Assembly: GCF_000427785.1 (NCBI RefSeq)
Contig: NZ_ATYR01000001.1
Coordinates: forward strand, 124,149-188,148
Direction: 5' to 3'
DNA length: 64,000 nucleotides
DNA from: Massilia alkalitolerans DSM 17462
Lineage (GTDB): Bacteria > Pseudomonadota > Gammaproteobacteria > Burkholderiales > Burkholderiaceae_D
Part shown: piece by piece, positions 62,456-64,000 of the stretch
How the letters are laid out: each line of letters starts with the position of its first letter
Position numbering within the stretch: the first letter of the stretch is position 1
Translations under genes and position numbers: made by a program
Notes under the pieces: generated by a model
What the model was told of the DNA's origin: nothing
What the model saw: only the letters and a program-made list of their open reading frames with translations
Databases searched by the model: none

Positions 62456-64000
62456 GCGCACCGACGAGCTCCGGCATGCGCGACTATCCACCGATTCCTG
62501 TCCGGCTGCGCCTGTCGACCCGCATCGCCGGCGCGCTGGTGGGCTTCCTGCTGCTGGCCCTGGCGGCGATCGGCGCAACCTTGTGGCTGTCCTGGCAACT
62601 GGAAGGCGCCGGTGCGGCGATCAACGAGACCGGTAGCCTGCGCAGGCACGAATACCGCCTGGCGATGTTGCTCGGGCGCGAGGTCCATACCCCGGGTGCC
62701 GGCTTCGACCAGGCCGCACGCCGCCAGATCGCATTGATCGATTCCACCCTGGTACTGATCGCGCGCGGCGACCCGCAGCGCCCGCTCGGGCTGCCCCCGA
62801 CGACGGCCGTGCGCACCAGCTTCGACCTGCTGGCGCAGCGCTGGCACCGCGACATGCGCCCGCTGGCGCAGCAGGTGCTTGCCGCGCAGGGCGCTGACCG
62901 GCTCACGGTGCTGCGCCGTTTCCTGGCCGGGACCGATGCCTACGTCGCCGGGATCGACGAAGTCGTGCAACTGATCGAACGCGATAACGAGGTGCGCACG
63001 TTCTGGCTTCGCTCCTCGCAGCTGGCCTTGATGGCGCTGGCGGTGGGCGGCACGGTGGTGCTGGTCTACATGATGTTCAGTCTGATCGTGGCCCCCGTCG
63101 AACGCCTGCACGCCGGCCTGCGCAGCATGGCCGATACCGAGTTCGGCGTGCGCCTGGACGTCGACGGCAAGGACGAGTTCGGCCAACTGGCGGCCGGCTT
63201 CAACCAGATGGCCGACCGCCTGCAGCAGTTCTACGGCGAGCTGGAACGCAAGGTCCGCGACAAGACCGCCGCGCTGGAAGAACAGAACCGCGAACTGGCG
63301 CTGCTCTACGACAGCGCCGCCTTCCTGCAGCGGCGCCAGCCGCTGGAACCGATGTGCGAAGGTTTCCTGGAGCGGATCGTTCGCTATTTCGGGGCGGACG
63401 CCGGCTCCGTGCGGCTGGTCGACAGCGGCAGCGACAAGGTGCACCTGGTGGTCCAGCAAGGCTTGTCCGAGGCGATGGCCCAGGCCGAGCGCTGCATGCC
63501 GGTGGGCGACTGCCTGTGCGGGGAGGCCGCGCAACGCAAGGAAGCGGTGGTGCACTGGCTGGGGAGCCTGGCGCCGCTGCCCACCGCGCCGGCCGTCTCC
63601 CAGTGCGCGGCGGAAGGCTTCGTCACCGTGTCGGTGTTCCAGATCTTCGCGCAAGACCAGCACCTTGGCGTGTTCAGCCTGCATTTCCGCAGCGAACGAC
63701 ACTTCGACGCACACGGCACCGCCCTGCTCGACACCCTGGGACGGCTGCTGGGCACGGCGATCGAGAACATCCGCCTGGCCGCCCGCGAACGCGAGATGGC
63801 GATTTCGGAAGAACGCAACATGGTGGCCCGTGGTTTGCACGACAGCATCGCCCAGGGCTTGAATTTCCTGAACCTGCAGGTGCAGATGCTGGAGGCGTCG
63901 CTGCGCAACGGCCAGCAGCAGGAGGCCGCCGAGATCGTGCCGGCGCTGCGTGCCGGCGTCAAGGAAAGCTACGAGGATGTGCGCGAACTGCTGCAGAACT
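62452..64000 (+). CDS. narX: Nitrate/nitrite sensor histidine kinase, NarX type (3' end cut by window)
   Basis: 516 residues are visible. TM 1 (IAGALVGFLLLALAAIGATL), periplasmic sensor with the P-box (AAINETGSLRRHEYRLAMLL) that binds nitrate, TM 2 (LALMALAVGGTVVLVYMMFS), HAMP (VAPVERLHAGLRSMADTEFG), a coiled stretch, GAF (~300-440), and the start of HisKA_3 with the phospho-acceptor His in ARGLHDSIAQGLNF. The P-box separates it from generic NarL-type kinases. The ATG overlaps the carbonic anhydrase stop. narL and nar genes are expected to the right. Confidence 0.9.
   Translation, partial: MSAPTSSGMRDYPPIPVRLRLSTRIAGALVGFLLLALAAIGATLWLSWQLEGAGAAINETGSLRRHEYRLAMLLGREVHTPGAGFDQAARRQIALIDSTLVLIARGDPQRPLGLPPTTAVRTSFDLLAQRWHRDMRPLAQQVLAAQGADRLTVLRRFLAGTDAYVAGIDEVVQLIERDNEVRTFWLRSSQLALMALAVGGTVVLVYMMFSLIVAPVERLHAGLRSMADTEFGVRLDVDGKDEFGQLAAGFNQMADRLQQFYGELERKVRDKTAALEEQNRELALLYDSAAFLQRRQPLEPMCEGFLERIVRYFGADAGSVRLVDSGSDKVHLVVQQGLSEAMAQAERCMPVGDCLCGEAAQRKEAVVHWLGSLAPLPTAPAVSQCAAEGFVTVSVFQIFAQDQHLGVFSLHFRSERHFDAHGTALLDTLGRLLGTAIENIRLAAREREMAISEERNMVARGLHDSIAQGLNFLNLQVQMLEASLRNGQQQEAAEIVPALRAGVKESYEDVRELLQN

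Noticed and set aside
1..64000. CRISPR arrays, tRNA or rRNA genes, transposases, integrases, prophage genes
   Set aside because: No spaced direct-repeat arrays, no tRNA-like cloverleaf and no recombinase or phage proteins were seen on either strand.

Overview
The window is high-GC DNA coding almost wall to wall, from a betaproteobacterium most like Massilia or a related member of the Oxalobacteraceae. The evidence is composite: a phasin and two PHB-depolymerase-family esterases, large TonB receptors, four GGDEF proteins, a fused indolepyruvate:ferredoxin oxidoreductase, and a quinol NO reductase cluster. The assignment is inference, because no rRNA or tRNA is present.

Layout. 1-4.6 kb: end of a DsbD/ScsB-type thiol reductase, an exported redoxin, an exported alpha/beta hydrolase and a PHB-depolymerase-like esterase. 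4.6-8.7 kb: LysR regulator plus garL-garR-ttuD, the lower galactarate/glucarate pathway ending in 2-phosphoglycerate. 9.2-13.4 kb: fused indolepyruvate:ferredoxin oxidoreductase, broken by an apparent one-base deletion, with a divergent Lrp/AsnC regulator. 13.4-20.8 kb: a pectin locus (TonB receptor, PL10 pectate lyase, DUF1593 hydrolase, divergent Tat-exported Gfo/Idh/MocA oxidoreductase) sharing a promoter region with three pairs of operator-like sites. 20.9-27.6 kb: MITE-like inverted repeat, second TonB receptor, AI-2E-type permease, MFS transporter with LysR regulator, exported phosphodiesterase. 27.8-36.6 kb: two c-di-GMP proteins, then a solitary 1526-residue helicase-nuclease fusion. 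36.6-45.8 kb: second PHB-depolymerase-like esterase, phasin, hemolysin III family protein, REC-PAS-GGDEF-EAL protein, a repeat-containing stress-type protein, LysR and a divergent hydrolase. 45.8-54.4 kb: NO and denitrification cluster, all on the minus strand (dnr, nnrS, hemN, norB, two DUF2249 genes flanking nsrR, an NnrS-like membrane protein, CheW). 54.7-64 kb: moeA, moaA, carbonic anhydrase and the start of narX, surrounding an overlapping operon of chemoreceptor, RsbQ-like hydrolase and PAS-GGDEF-EAL protein.

How it fits together. Pectin breakdown would give galacturonate; once oxidised to galactarate and dehydrated by enzymes not in this window, it would feed garL/garR/ttuD. The right third prepares the cell for nitrate respiration: molybdopterin synthesis (moaA, moeA), nitrate sensing (narX), anaerobic haem synthesis (hemN), NO removal (norB, nnrS) and NO-responsive control (dnr, nsrR). 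The strongest candidate for an under-described system is the chemoreceptor-RsbQ-PAS-GGDEF-EAL operon, which would couple a RsbQ/KAI2-type hydrolase to c-di-GMP turnover. The solitary helicase-nuclease is second. No CRISPR array, IS transposase, integrase, tRNA or rRNA was seen.
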